This document shows positions 46,066-54,006 of a stretch of DNA of 64,000 nucleotides, piece by piece (the stretch's first letter is position 1; the number at the start of each line of letters is the position of its first letter). The DNA is from Bacillota bacterium (lineage in GTDB: Bacteria > Bacillota > Clostridia > Lachnospirales > Lachnospiraceae). The position numbers were made by a program, and so were the translations under genes. The stretch covers positions 1 through 64,000 of the forward strand of contig JAEWYQ010000074.1 of NCBI GenBank assembly GCA_023395555.1, in the 5' to 3' direction. The notes below the pieces were generated by a model. The model saw only the letters and a program-made list of their open reading frames with translations. It had not been told where the DNA came from and ran no database searches.

Positions 46066-47487
46066 CTACAAATTAAGAAAATCATCATCCCGGTATGCTT
46101 TGCGGCGTGCGCGCTTCTTATAATATGCGCTTCTGCGCTTGAGCCGGGGACGTTCCACCAGGATAAAATAGGCTACAACGATTAATACAAACAGCCCTAT
46201 GATACCTCCGAGGATAATCGGGCGAAGGCTTTTCTCAGCCTTCTCCGGTACGGGATCCTCAGGGGAGGAAGTAGGGTTGTTTTCTTTGGCGGGGGGTGGA
46301 CTCTGGGCCAGCCGGAGTGATTCCGCACTGTGATACAGGATGTCCGCTCCGCCCACATATTTCCCCTGATAGGTATAGGAAATCTTCCCGATAACCTTAT
46401 TAGAGTCCGGGTCCGCAGTCTGTTCCGAGGGAGGATAGAAGGTAATCTCCTTGACGGCATCTGGTGCAAAAGCGCTGTTTGGTAAAATCAAATATCCGTT
46501 TTTATCTGTAATGATGGGAGAGGCCGCCTTGCTCAACAGGGGATTATACCGGGTGAACATGGGGGACTCATCCAGTATCTGGGCTGTCTCCTGATCTCCG
46601 ATGGGGTAAACGGAGAAGTTATCAAAGCCAAAGTCAAATAATTTCTGGGTATCGGTATACTGATGCGCGCTGGTATCATCCCTCATAATGACGCAGATTA
46701 ATTCCAGATTCCCGCGCTTGGCTACGGATACCAAAGTATATTTGGATTTGGAGGTGTAGCCTGTCTTGCCCCCGATGCAGTCATCGTAATGGTAGGTCTG
46801 CTTCAGGATGAATTTATGATGGTTAGCACAGTACCTGGTCTCAGACTGGATATTAGTGGGGGGAATCCGATAGGTCCTGGTTCCGAAAATCTTACGGAAG
46901 GTTTCATTTTTCATGGCTTCCCTGGTGATCAGGGCCATATCATAAGCGGAAGTATAATGATTCTCATTATGGAGGCCATGAGAGTTGACAAAATTCGTAT
47001 TTTTGCAGCCCAGGTCCCGGGCGCGCTCCGTCATCATCCTGGCGAATTCATCCATGGTGCCGCCCACATGCTCGGCCATGGCATAGGCTACCTCATTGGC
47101 GGATTCCAGAAGAAGGGCATAGAGGCACTGCTGCATGGTAAGCTGCTCGCCCACATCAATTCCGATGCGGCTGCTGTCCACATCGATATCAAAAACAGAT
47201 TTTTTGGAAAAGGTAACGATATCGCCCAGGTTGGAGTTCTCAATGGCCAGCAGGGCCGTCATGATCTTGGTAATACTGGCGGGGTAATGCACCTCGTCCA
47301 TGTTCTTCTCGTAAAGGATAAGTCCGGTGGAGGCCTCCATTACAATTGCAGATTCTGCAAAAACCTGAGGCCCTTCCGGCCAGCTCTCGCCGGCTTCTAC
47401 GGAAGAAGCCTTCGCAGAAGCTGCAAAGAACAAGGGTGACAGAAATATAAGAATTAAGCTCGTAAGAGCAGTTATTTGCCGTTTCAT
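46066..47487 (-). CDS. D-alanyl-D-alanine carboxypeptidase (peptidase S11) with C-terminal membrane anchor
   Basis: 473 residues. A signal peptide (residues 1-27) is followed by the penicillin-binding domain with SITK (S71-K74, catalytic), SAN in LLESANEVAYAM, and KTG in CIGGKTGYTSKSKY. A beta domain follows, then a Pro/Glu linker, a transmembrane helix (IILGGIIGLFVLIVVAYFIL) and a Lys/Arg-rich cytoplasmic tail. It trims the terminal D-Ala of peptidoglycan stem peptides. DacF-like enzymes of spore formers act in cortex or wall maturation. The true TM anchor here replaces the usual amphipathic helix. It converges on the coiled-coil gene with one base between stops. Confidence 0.92.
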   Translation of the reverse strand: MKRQITALTSLILIFLSPLFFAASAKASSVEAGESWPEGPQVFAESAIVMEASTGLILYEKNMDEVHYPASITKIMTALLAIENSNLGDIVTFSKKSVFDIDVDSSRIGIDVGEQLTMQQCLYALLLESANEVAYAMAEHVGGTMDEFARMMTERARDLGCKNTNFVNSHGLHNENHYTSAYDMALITREAMKNETFRKIFGTRTYRIPPTNIQSETRYCANHHKFILKQTYHYDDCIGGKTGYTSKSKYTLVSVAKRGNLELICVIMRDDTSAHQYTDTQKLFDFGFDNFSVYPIGDQETAQILDESPMFTRYNPLLSKAASPIITDKNGYLILPNSAFAPDAVKEITFYPPSEQTADPDSNKVIGKISYTYQGKYVGGADILYHSAESLRLAQSPPPAKENNPTSSPEDPVPEKAEKSLRPIILGGIIGLFVLIVVAYFILVERPRLKRRSAYYKKRARRKAYRDDDFLNL

Positions 47488-47617
47488 AAAAACCTCCTGG
47501 GGTAACGTGGATTTATCACAGGGACGAATTTCAGCGGGGGTGAACCCGAAGCTTTAATACAATAGCAGATAATATTTTACTATAAGGGATGTCCGGTGTA
47601 AATATCAAAGCGGAAGT

Positions 47618-48235
47618 TTAGCGTATGAAATTAGTCCACTTTCTTGAAACTGGGTCAGGTTCAGGAAGAACAGCCTTGCTGTAATCCTTGATCTTTAACA
47701 TCCAGGACATATTATTGGCCAAATTCCTCAGCACGCTCATGCCCTCGTCGTCCTGGGTCGCCTCGCCGGGAGCTCCGCCGTGGATAACATTCCAATAGTA
47801 GGAGGGAGCGATGAGCATCTCTGAGATCAGAAAATAGTTGTTCAGCTGATCAAAGGTGGTGATACCGCCGCTGCGCCGGGGAACCGCGATGGAGGCGCCG
47901 ATTTTTAAGCGCAGCCGGCCGTGGTTGGGGTAGAATAACCGGTCGAGGAAGCTTTTCATGGTGCCGGCAATGCTGGCGTAGTAGACGGGGCTTCCCAATA
48001 GGATGCCGTCGGCAGCATATATTTTATCCACCAGTGCACGAAGCTCCTCGTCGGAGAAGACACAATAGCCTCCCCGGCAGCGGTTACAGCCGATACAGCC
48101 CTTTATCTCCAGATTGCCCACATGAAGAATCTCCGTTTCGATCTCCTGCTTCTCCAGCTCATCACATACGGTTTTTAATGCGGTATAAGTATTTCCCCTT
48201 GGTCTGGGGCTTCCGTTAATTGCGACTACCTTCAT
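47618..48235 (-). CDS. flavodoxin-like NAD(P)H-dependent FMN reductase / iron-sulfur flavoprotein-like
   Basis: 205 residues. The N-terminal loop VVAINGSPRPRGNTYTAL is the FMN phosphate site. Next is a four-cysteine block CIGCNRCRGGYC, then SPVYYASIAGTMKSFLDR, which marks the NADPH_dep_FMN_red fold. The Cys block is like iron-sulfur flavoproteins, with spacing C-x2-C-x2-C-x4-C. It may transfer electrons in anaerobic redox metabolism. The ATG at 48235 is the first residue of the family start MKVVAINGSPR. It lies upstream of dacF-like gene by 130 bases, so it is separately expressed. Confidence 0.85.
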   Translation of the reverse strand: MKVVAINGSPRPRGNTYTALKTVCDELEKQEIETEILHVGNLEIKGCIGCNRCRGGYCVFSDEELRALVDKIYAADGILLGSPVYYASIAGTMKSFLDRLFYPNHGRLRLKIGASIAVPRRSGGITTFDQLNNYFLISEMLIAPSYYWNVIHGGAPGEATQDDEGMSVLRNLANNMSWMLKIKDYSKAVLPEPDPVSRKWTNFIR

Positions 48236-48283
48236 TCTCCCGTTCTCCTTTCATGCGGATTATTCCCTAATATCACAATCCAT

Positions 48284-48399
48284 AGTATACAATGTCTGTC
48301 GACATTATAGCATGAACACAAGTGTTCACGCTAGGCACTGCGTGCCATGATGCGCACTCCCGCTGGTCGGCGCAGTATAATGTCTGTCGACATTATACT
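48284..48399. repeat. palindromic intergenic element, copy B, with flanking direct repeats
   Basis: Two nearly identical hairpin repeats (48284-48309 and 48374-48399; core AATGTCTGTCGACATT) flank a 65-base middle. The right copy has an 11-base perfect stem AGTATAATGTC. The middle holds TGAACAC-AA-GTGTTCA (48313-48328) and GGCAC-TGC-GTGCC (48334-48346). The 25 bases from 48334 match the element at 29699-29723. The interval 48236-48531 holds no gene except this element and the trmB ribosome site. Confidence 0.7.
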
Positions 48400-48531
48400 A
48401 TATGAGCCAATGTTTTCAAAGGAGTTTTTTTACCGAAAGGAACAATTGACGAAGCGGTGGATTACTTTTATAATAGGAGACGCGAAGGACTCCGTATCAT
48501 TCGCAGTATTTCATCAGAATGGAGAAGGAAC

Positions 48532-49191
48532 ATGAGACTTAGGAATATAAGAGGTTCGAGAGAAATGGTTGCGGCCAATGAGGCGGTAGTCCATGAACCG
48601 GAGCAGCAAAAGGGCCGGTGGAAAAGTCTCTTTGGCAATGACCACCCGCTGCATGTGGAAATTGGTATGGGAAAAGGGAAATTTATTATGGAGCTTGCTG
48701 CGGCCAACCCCCGGATTAATTATATCGGTATTGAGAAATATTCCAGCGTATTGCTTCGGGCACTGGAGAAAAGGGCGGAGATGGAACTGCCAAATCTATA
48801 TTTTATACGCTTTGACGCGGAATATCTGGGTGAGATCTTTGACAGGGATGAGATAGACCGGATCTATCTGAATTTCTCTGATCCCTGGCCGAAGGACCGC
48901 CATGCGAAGCGCAGGCTGACCAGCAGAGAGTTCCTGGCCAAATACGACCGCTGCCTGAAGCAAGAGGGAGAAGTGATCTTTAAGACGGATAATCGTATGC
49001 TTTTTGATTTTTCTGTGGAAGAGGCGGCGGCCGCGGGATGGAAGCTGAAGGAAGTCACTTATGATCTGCATCACAGTGAGCATATGGAAGGAAATATCAT
49101 GACGGAGTATGAGGAGCGTTTTTCTGCCGAGGGGAATCCAATTCACAGATTGGTAGCTTACCGGGGGATTAATTCTGCCGATGGTTCATAG
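48532..49191 (+). CDS. trmB: tRNA (guanine46-N7)-methyltransferase TrmB
   Basis: 219 residues. SAM site VEIGMGKGKFIMELA, then IGIEKYSSVLLRALEK, and the catalytic motif INFSDPWPK-type, here LNFSDPWPKDRHAKRRL. Final signature is EYEERFSAEGNPIHRL. It methylates N7 of G46 in the variable loop of tRNAs. ATG 48532 follows AAGGA; the 25-residue extension to 48457 has no site. A tiny basic ORF follows. Confidence 0.95.
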   Translation: MRLRNIRGSREMVAANEAVVHEPEQQKGRWKSLFGNDHPLHVEIGMGKGKFIMELAAANPRINYIGIEKYSSVLLRALEKRAEMELPNLYFIRFDAEYLGEIFDRDEIDRIYLNFSDPWPKDRHAKRRLTSREFLAKYDRCLKQEGEVIFKTDNRMLFDFSVEEAAAAGWKLKEVTYDLHHSEHMEGNIMTEYEERFSAEGNPIHRLVAYRGINSADGS

Positions 49192-49222
49192 AATGTTATA
49201 AATAAGCAGACAGGGTGATGCT

Positions 49223-49366
49223 ATGAGCAAGGGCTGGAAATCCCAGATTGCTAAGATTACCGGAACCAATCCGAAGGTCGACCGGAAGATTCTCAGAATA
49301 AAGAAGTCCTGGGATGAAGTAGCGGGTATATTGAATAAAGGTACCAAGAAGAAAAAGAAAAAGTAG
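49223..49366 (+). CDS. small basic protein (47 aa), unknown function
   Basis: The ORF begins ATG AGC AAG and encodes MSKGWKSQIAKITGTNPKV, then DRKILRIKKSWDEVAGILN and a run of lysines at the C-terminus. There are no Cys and no membrane segment, and the charge is strongly positive. It lies 31 bases after trmB on the same strand, with AGGGTGATG before the ATG. The helix (KSWDEVAGILN) and lysine tail suggest nucleic-acid binding or ribosome association, but this is guesswork. I do not recognise a family. Confidence 0.5.
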   Translation: MSKGWKSQIAKITGTNPKVDRKILRIKKSWDEVAGILNKGTKKKKKK

Positions 49367-49543
49367 CCTTTCATACTTGTTTTTTTGTAGATACTGATAT
49401 AATATATCCTTGTAACCACATAATAATAACAATTGTTGAGATACTAGTTAATTATAGGATGAATTCTTAACCGGAGAACCGGGAAAGCAGCGCTGCATAC
49501 CAGGATAAAGACACCGGCTGAGATGAGGAATGGAGGAAAACAA

Positions 49544-49861
49544 ATGGCATTTCAATTTACAGATGCGAATTTTCAAAAAGAGGCATTAGAGTCAGATATT
49601 CCGGTATTGGTGGATTTTTATGCGGATTGGTGCGGTCCCTGCAAGATGGTTGCGCCGATTGTAGCTGAATTGGCTGATGAATATAAGGGAACCTTCAAGA
49701 TTGGAAAGCTGAATGTGGATCAGGAGCAGGCGACTGCGGAAAAGTATCGTATCATGACAATTCCCACGCTGATGTTCATTAAGAACGGCGAGCCGGTGGA
49801 TAAAATCATCGGGCTGGTGTCGAAGCAGGAACTTCAGGCAAAGCTGGATGCTCACAAATAA
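49544..49861 (+). CDS. trxA: thioredoxin
   Basis: 105 residues. The redox site is DWCGPCKM (C30 and C33), with cis-Pro in TIPTLMFIKNG. It reduces disulfides of ribonucleotide reductase, peroxidases and others. ATG 49544 follows GGAGG; the ORF start at 49523 adds seven unneeded residues. A long hairpin terminator-like structure follows at 49877-49921. Its reductase (trxB) is not in the window. Confidence 0.95.
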   Translation: MAFQFTDANFQKEALESDIPVLVDFYADWCGPCKMVAPIVAELADEYKGTFKIGKLNVDQEQATAEKYRIMTIPTLMFIKNGEPVDKIIGLVSKQELQAKLDAHK

Positions 49862-49876
49862 GATGATAATCGGTGT

Positions 49877-49921
49877 AAATGGGAAGAAAAGCTTGTGGAA
49901 TCAACAATTTTCTTCCCATTT
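49877..49921 (+). terminator. hairpin after trxA
   Basis: AAATGGGAAGAAAA / TTTTCTTCCCATTT, 14 perfect pairs, with inner pairs TTGT/ACAA, 16 bases after the stop. The T-run is not at the very end, so it might act partly as a transcript stabiliser. Confidence 0.7.
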
Positions 49922-49985
49922 CATCGAAGGTTGCAAGGGATTTGACAGCAGTTTTTTGATTTTTCAAAAAAAATAAAAAAAACAC

Positions 49986-50014
49986 TTGCAATTTGTTTCT
50001 GGATTATATATAAT
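49986..50014 (+). promoter_or_regulatory. sigma-A promoter of tRNA-Lys
   Basis: TTGCAA (49986-49991), a 17-base spacer, and TATAAT (50009-50014), 47 bases upstream of the tRNA. Confidence 0.75.
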
Positions 50015-50060
50015 AACACTTGCGTCCGGTGATGAAGACAAAGCAAGGACAAGCACATGA

Positions 50061-50133
50061 GCATCTCTAGCTCAGTTGGTAGAGCACCTGACTCTTAATC
50101 AGGGTGTCCAGGGTTCGAGCCCCTGGAGATGCA
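50061..50133 (+). tRNA. tRNA-Lys (anticodon CTT)
   Basis: 73 bases. Acceptor GCATCTC/GAGATGC with discriminator A, D-arm GCTC..GAGC, anticodon stem CCTGA/TCAGG, loop CTCTTAA, giving CTT (AAG codons). The T-arm is CAGGG TTCGAGC CCCTG. The CCA end is not encoded. Confidence 0.95.
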
Positions 50134-50263
50134 CTTACAAAGTATCGGTTTGGCAGACTTAGGAGCTGCTGGGTCGGTGCTTTTTTCTTGTGTAAAATCA
50201 AGGTTTTCAGCGATGTTACGGACACAAATAATTTATTTCGATCATTGCTGGCCGGGGTTATAA

Positions 50264-50803
50264 TTATTTTGGAGGATTGCAAACGCTGCAAGGCGTGTAC
50301 ATGGATTTTGCAGAAGATAGATCTATGGATATCTTGCTTTTGTTCAGATACCGACAGCCGCTCCTATGATATTTTGAACCGGTTTTAGTTACATATACGG
50401 TAATGCTCTTTTCGTTCTGTTTTTCGTCTGAGGATACCGTCTTAGTGGGAGTTGGTGTTGGGGTCGGGCTGGGCGAAGGAGCAGTTACTGCGTTATCGGC
50501 ATTACTGTCCACAACCGTAACGGTACAGGAGTACTTTTTCTTGTTGACAGTAGCGGTAACCGTAGCTTGTCCCGGTGATTTTGCAGTAATTTCCCCATGG
50601 CTGCTAACAGATGCAACCGTCTTTTTACTCGTGCTCCAGGCTACTTTATCATCTGTACCGCTCAGCTTCAATACAAGTGTTGAATCGACCTCCATGGTAG
50701 CCTTTGCCTTGCTGATTTTAATTGTGGCGGCACTTGCTGATATAGGCATCGATAAAGACAAGCACATTACAAATATCAATAAGGATGATACAATTCTCTT
50801 CAT
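50264..50803 (-). CDS. secreted Ig-like (BIG_2) domain protein with Cys-rich C-terminus
   Basis: 179 residues. Signal peptide MKRIVSSLLIFVMCLSLSMP. One bacterial Ig-like group 2 domain (ATIKISKAKATMEVDSTLVL, then KTVASVSSHGEITAKSPGQ and ATVTATVNKKKYSCTVTV). A Pro/Thr-rich linker (PSPSPTPTPTPTK) and a C-terminal block GSKYHRSGCRYLNKSK, ending TPCSVCNPP, follow. The last block has the His-x3-Cys and Cys-x2-Cys positions of a small zinc-ribbon-like module found in secreted nucleases and surface proteins. Exported, likely cell-surface. ATG 50803 follows AAGGAGGG. Antisense to tRNA-Lys direction. Confidence 0.8.
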   Translation of the reverse strand: MKRIVSSLLIFVMCLSLSMPISASAATIKISKAKATMEVDSTLVLKLSGTDDKVAWSTSKKTVASVSSHGEITAKSPGQATVTATVNKKKYSCTVTVVDSNADNAVTAPSPSPTPTPTPTKTVSSDEKQNEKSITVYVTKTGSKYHRSGCRYLNKSKISIDLSSAKSMYTPCSVCNPPK

Positions 50804-51043
50804 GATCTCCCTCCTTAAAATATAATTATTACAACACTTACCATTATAACAAATAATTAGAGGTATATCTAGCATAAATCACAAGCCGCCATGGTGCCTG
50901 ACACCTATTTATACCTAAAGAAATAAGGGGTTTTAGCCGATGATATAGATAACGGAAAGTTTCTATTCATTACATATACGAAAATATACGGGCACAAGGA
51001 TGAAGGATAGATTAATTAATACAAATCATAAGGAGAGATTATT

Positions 51044-51802
51044 ATGGCAGGGATATCTAATATTTTCGGCAACCAATATAATACCAACCGCAATTCAGGT
51101 TTATTTTCAAACACGTCGGGCGCCAATTCTCCCATGAGCGGCATCAATTTATCGGATTATGCCAGCATCAGGAGCGGAAGCTATCAGAGGCTGCTGAAGG
51201 CTTATTATTCCAAGCAGGATGTGAAAAAGGAGGACGGGTCCTCGGCCCCGGCTTCCGGTGATACGGCGCAGAGCCTTGCTCTTACCAGGAGCAGCGCGGA
51301 TGCTCTTAAGAAATCTGCGGACGCTTTGAACACGGCATCTCTTTGGGAAAAGAAAAAGATAACGGTGAAGGGCGAGGATGGAAAGGAAACCGTTACCGAG
51401 GATTATGACTGGGCCGCTATTACCAAGGCGCTGAAAAGCTTTGTTAAGGATTACAACGACATGGTGGAGCAGGCAGGCAATTCCGATACGAAGGGCGTTC
51501 TCAGACATGCGGCCTGGATGACCGGTATGACGAAGGAAAATGCTAAGCTGCTCTCTGAGGCAGGGATTACTGTTGGCAAGGACAATAAGCTGGAATTGGA
51601 TGAGAATGATTTAAAGAAGGCCAATATCAGCACCTTAAAATCCTTGTTTACCGGCTATCATTCCTTTTCCTCGAAGATATCACAAAAGGCGGCCAGCATC
51701 GGAAATGCGGCGAAGGCTACCAGCGGAATTTATACCAGCAGCGGCGCCTATTCCAGGACAGCTGTGAAGAAGGAATCCAGCAAAGTAGATACAGAAGCGT
51801 AA
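51044..51802 (+). CDS. FliD-C-like flagellar hook-associated homologue, unknown function
   Basis: 252 residues. The C-terminal half (ITKALKSFVKDYNDMVEQAG, then GVLRHAAWMTGMTKENAKLL and SEAGITVGKDNKLELDENDL) resembles the last domain of FliD-type flagellar cap proteins. The N-terminal 120 residues are Ser/Ala/Asn-rich and disordered. No FliD N-terminal domain and no flagellar neighbours are present. It could be a stand-alone secretion or surface factor in Lachnospiraceae. No signal peptide is visible. The function is not assigned. Confidence 0.6.
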   Translation: MAGISNIFGNQYNTNRNSGLFSNTSGANSPMSGINLSDYASIRSGSYQRLLKAYYSKQDVKKEDGSSAPASGDTAQSLALTRSSADALKKSADALNTASLWEKKKITVKGEDGKETVTEDYDWAAITKALKSFVKDYNDMVEQAGNSDTKGVLRHAAWMTGMTKENAKLLSEAGITVGKDNKLELDENDLKKANISTLKSLFTGYHSFSSKISQKAASIGNAAKATSGIYTSSGAYSRTAVKKESSKVDTEA

Positions 51803-51913
51803 TAGATCCGCATATTTTCATAAGAATGGTTCATCCTATTCCTGGAAGTGTTATGAGCCGGGCCGCATGCTTATGGCCGTGCACCTCACTTAAGTCCAGG
51901 GAGGTATTCTTTG

Positions 51914-52783
51914 ATGAAGCAGAAAAAGAAATGCAGTTATTTTGAAGGCTGGTATTTTAAAAACCAACGGGGGACGGATGTGATTTCCCTGATTCCGGCC
52001 CGCCATATTGATGAGGAAGGGGTTCCCTCCGCCTCCATCCAGGTTATCACACCGGAGAAGGCTTATCAGGTATTCTATCCCTATGAGGAGTTTGCCGTTT
52101 CTTCCAGGAAGCTGGCCGTACGTGTGGGAAAGAGTATATTTACAACAAGGGGAATCCTGCTGAATATTCAAACAGAGGGGTTATCGGTGACGGGACAGTT
52201 AAAGTACCGTGCCATAACCCCTTTAAGATACCATATTATGGGGCCTTTTTGCCTGGTGCCGCGGATGCAGTGCCGTCACAGCATTTACAGTCTGACACAC
52301 AGAATCGAAGGACATATTACGGTCAATGGGATTCCCAAAAGCTTTGATTTTGGACAGGGCTATATCGAGGGGGACCGGGGAAACGGCTTTCCGGAGGACT
52401 ATTTCTGGACACAATGCAGCTGGTGGCAGATTACACATAATTGTATTATGTTAGCAGTGGCTAAAATACCGCTGGGCCCCGCTTCCTTTACCGGCTGTAT
52501 CGGGGTGGTATATTACCAGAGGACGGAGTACCGTTTTGCCACCTATCTGGGCGTGAAGATAAAAAAGGTCGGCCCGGACGAGCTGTGGGTACAGCAGGGG
52601 GAGTACAGTCTGTGGGTAAAGGTGCTGGATCTGCGGGAGCATTCCCTTCTTGCGCCGGTGCAGGGAAGGATGAAGCGCACCGTCTATGAAAGTGTAGCCG
52701 CCAGGATACGGTACCGCTTTACGAAGGGGGACAGGATCCTCTTTGATTTTGTCGGAAACGGGTGTTTTGAACGGGGGCTGTAA
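51914..52783 (+). CDS. tocopherol cyclase-like family protein
   Basis: 289 residues. The opening SYFEGWYFKNQRGTDVISLIP has the EGWY(F)K signature of the tocopherol cyclase-like family (PF14249). A central GYIEGDRGNGFPEDYFWTQ and WWQITHNCIMLAVAKIP follow, then the Tyr-rich C-terminal strands. An anaerobe has no tocopherol, so the substrate is another lipid or quinone-like compound. ATG 51914 is chosen (GGGAGG, nine bases before). It ends 91 bases before the MocA/ModE fusion and is co-directional with the Se/Mo cluster. A cofactor role is not shown. Confidence 0.7.
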   Translation: MKQKKKCSYFEGWYFKNQRGTDVISLIPARHIDEEGVPSASIQVITPEKAYQVFYPYEEFAVSSRKLAVRVGKSIFTTRGILLNIQTEGLSVTGQLKYRAITPLRYHIMGPFCLVPRMQCRHSIYSLTHRIEGHITVNGIPKSFDFGQGYIEGDRGNGFPEDYFWTQCSWWQITHNCIMLAVAKIPLGPASFTGCIGVVYYQRTEYRFATYLGVKIKKVGPDELWVQQGEYSLWVKVLDLREHSLLAPVQGRMKRTVYESVAARIRYRFTKGDRILFDFVGNGCFERGL

Positions 52784-52823
52784 CCAGAAGAGTACTTGAC
52801 TTTTTCCCTCTGCCGATATAAAA

Positions 52824-52839
52824 ATATACCTAGGGATAT
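52824..52839. promoter_or_regulatory. palindromic operator candidate upstream of the ModE-like fusion
   Basis: ATATACCTAGGGATAT, 16 bases, seven of eight pairs symmetric around CCTAGG. It sits 35 bases before the start codon, downstream of a TTGACT at 52796. The ATATA-N7-ATATA layout resembles ModE half-sites. It is a candidate for autoregulation by the HTH of the gene that follows. Confidence 0.5.
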
Positions 52840-52874
52840 ACTGGAAAGTCTATATCACGCGGAGGGGAAACGGG

Positions 52875-53819
52875 ATGTTGGATAAAGCAGACAGAACGGC
52901 CGGCATTATATCGGCCGCGAAAAAGATAATCCGGAAGGAACAGACGAGTTCTTTGCTGCAGATTGGTTCGATTTCTGCAATTAAGAGAATTGTGCTGACC
53001 TTTCAGGTTGCGGGAATTGATCCGGTGGTTATCATTACGGGCTTTGATTCCGAGGAGATAGAACGCGAGCTCTGTGATTACGGGGTGATATTTCTCCATA
53101 AGGAGCATTATGAGCAGTCCCAGCTGTTTCACCTGGCGAAAATAGGATTGGACTATCTGCAGGATAAATGTGACAAGGTGATGTTTACTCCCGTTGATAT
53201 CCCCCTGTTCAGCCCGGATACTTTAAAGAAGATGATGGCCTGCGGCGCAAAGGCGGTATCCCCTGTCTATCAGCACAGGATAGGGCATCCTACATTGATT
53301 TCCTCCGATATTATTCCCCTGCTTCTGGACTATGAGGGGGAGGGAGGGATGCCTGGGGCCCTGGCGGAGGCGGGGGTGCGGAGACAATTCCTTGAGGTGG
53401 AGGATGCGGGTATTATTGAGGATATTGATCCTCTGGAACATAAATCGGAGTTGATCCGGAAGCATAATACGGATATCTTTCATCCCTATGTAAGGCTTAG
53501 CCTGGAAAAGGAAAGCCTGTTTTTTGATGCTAAGACGAAGCTGCTGCTGACCTTGATTCATGAGACAAGCTCTGTAAAGAGTGCCTGTAAGGCCATGGCG
53601 CTCTCCTACAGCAAGGCCTGGCATATGCTGAATGCGCTGGAGGAAGCGGTGCAATATAAGGTGATCACAAGGCAGCAGGGCGGAAACCGGGGAGGCAAGA
53701 CCTGCCTGACAAGGGAAGGGGGAAAGCTTCTTCGTGATTTTGAACTGTTTGAGCAGCGGGTGAAGAGCTTTACCCAGGAAGAATTTGCACGGATTTTCTT
53801 GACCCAGGACGAGGCTTAG
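52875..53819 (+). CDS. MocA-like nucleotidyltransferase / ModE-like HTH fusion protein
   Basis: 314 residues. Residues 1-200 have the MobA/MocA nucleotidyltransferase fold (PVVIITGF, MFTPVDIPLFSPDTL, IGHPTLIS). However the nucleotide-binding motif expected at residues 9-25, normally LAAGxSxRMGxxK, reads IISAAKKIIRKEQTSSL and has lost its glycine and likely lysine. The C-terminal 110 residues are a winged helix like ModE (LLLTLIHETSSVKSACKAM, SYSKAWHMLNALEEA, QQGGNRGGKTCLTREG). ModE proteins bind DNA when molybdate is present. This protein therefore looks like a sensor using a catalytically weakened nucleotidyltransferase half. A molybdopterin cytidylyltransferase role is the alternative. Confidence 0.75.
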   Translation: MLDKADRTAGIISAAKKIIRKEQTSSLLQIGSISAIKRIVLTFQVAGIDPVVIITGFDSEEIERELCDYGVIFLHKEHYEQSQLFHLAKIGLDYLQDKCDKVMFTPVDIPLFSPDTLKKMMACGAKAVSPVYQHRIGHPTLISSDIIPLLLDYEGEGGMPGALAEAGVRRQFLEVEDAGIIEDIDPLEHKSELIRKHNTDIFHPYVRLSLEKESLFFDAKTKLLLTLIHETSSVKSACKAMALSYSKAWHMLNALEEAVQYKVITRQQGGNRGGKTCLTREGGKLLRDFELFEQRVKSFTQEEFARIFLTQDEA

Positions 53820-53931
53820 CATCGGCAGACCATCCGAGCGAGTTGTTTTTCCAAACAATTTGCATCCGGGGACATTTAAATTTAAAATAGAGATAACTGA
53901 TATTCGTACCCAATAAAGATAATAGAGACTT

Positions 53932-53966
53932 CCTGGAATAGTCCGACGCATGTTCCAGGATTTTTC
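53932..53966 (+). terminator. weak terminator before selD
   Basis: CCTGGAA / TTCCAGG, seven pairs, 14-base loop, followed by ATTTTTC. It stands about 110 bases after the MocA/ModE gene and may separate it from selD. Confidence 0.55.
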
Positions 53967-54006
53967 ATACAGGTGCAAGACAGCTTGCGGAGAGGAAGTG
54001 AGGCTT

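Noticed and set aside
50893-50905. GGTGCCTGACACC short inverted repeat upstream of the FliD-like gene
   Set aside because: It is only a four-base stem and there is no second copy in the window. It may be a genome repeat fragment but support is too small.
51855-51895. GC-rich palindrome-like stretch (GGCCGCATGC..GGCCGTGCACC) as a third copy of the 29.7/48.3 kb element
   Set aside because: It resembles the core only in part (GGC..GCC and GCAC blocks) and the alignment is not convincing.
53932-53966. Possible Moco or molybdate riboswitch before selD
   Set aside because: Only a simple seven-pair hairpin with a U tract is seen; no multi-helix conserved core, so it is called a weak terminator.
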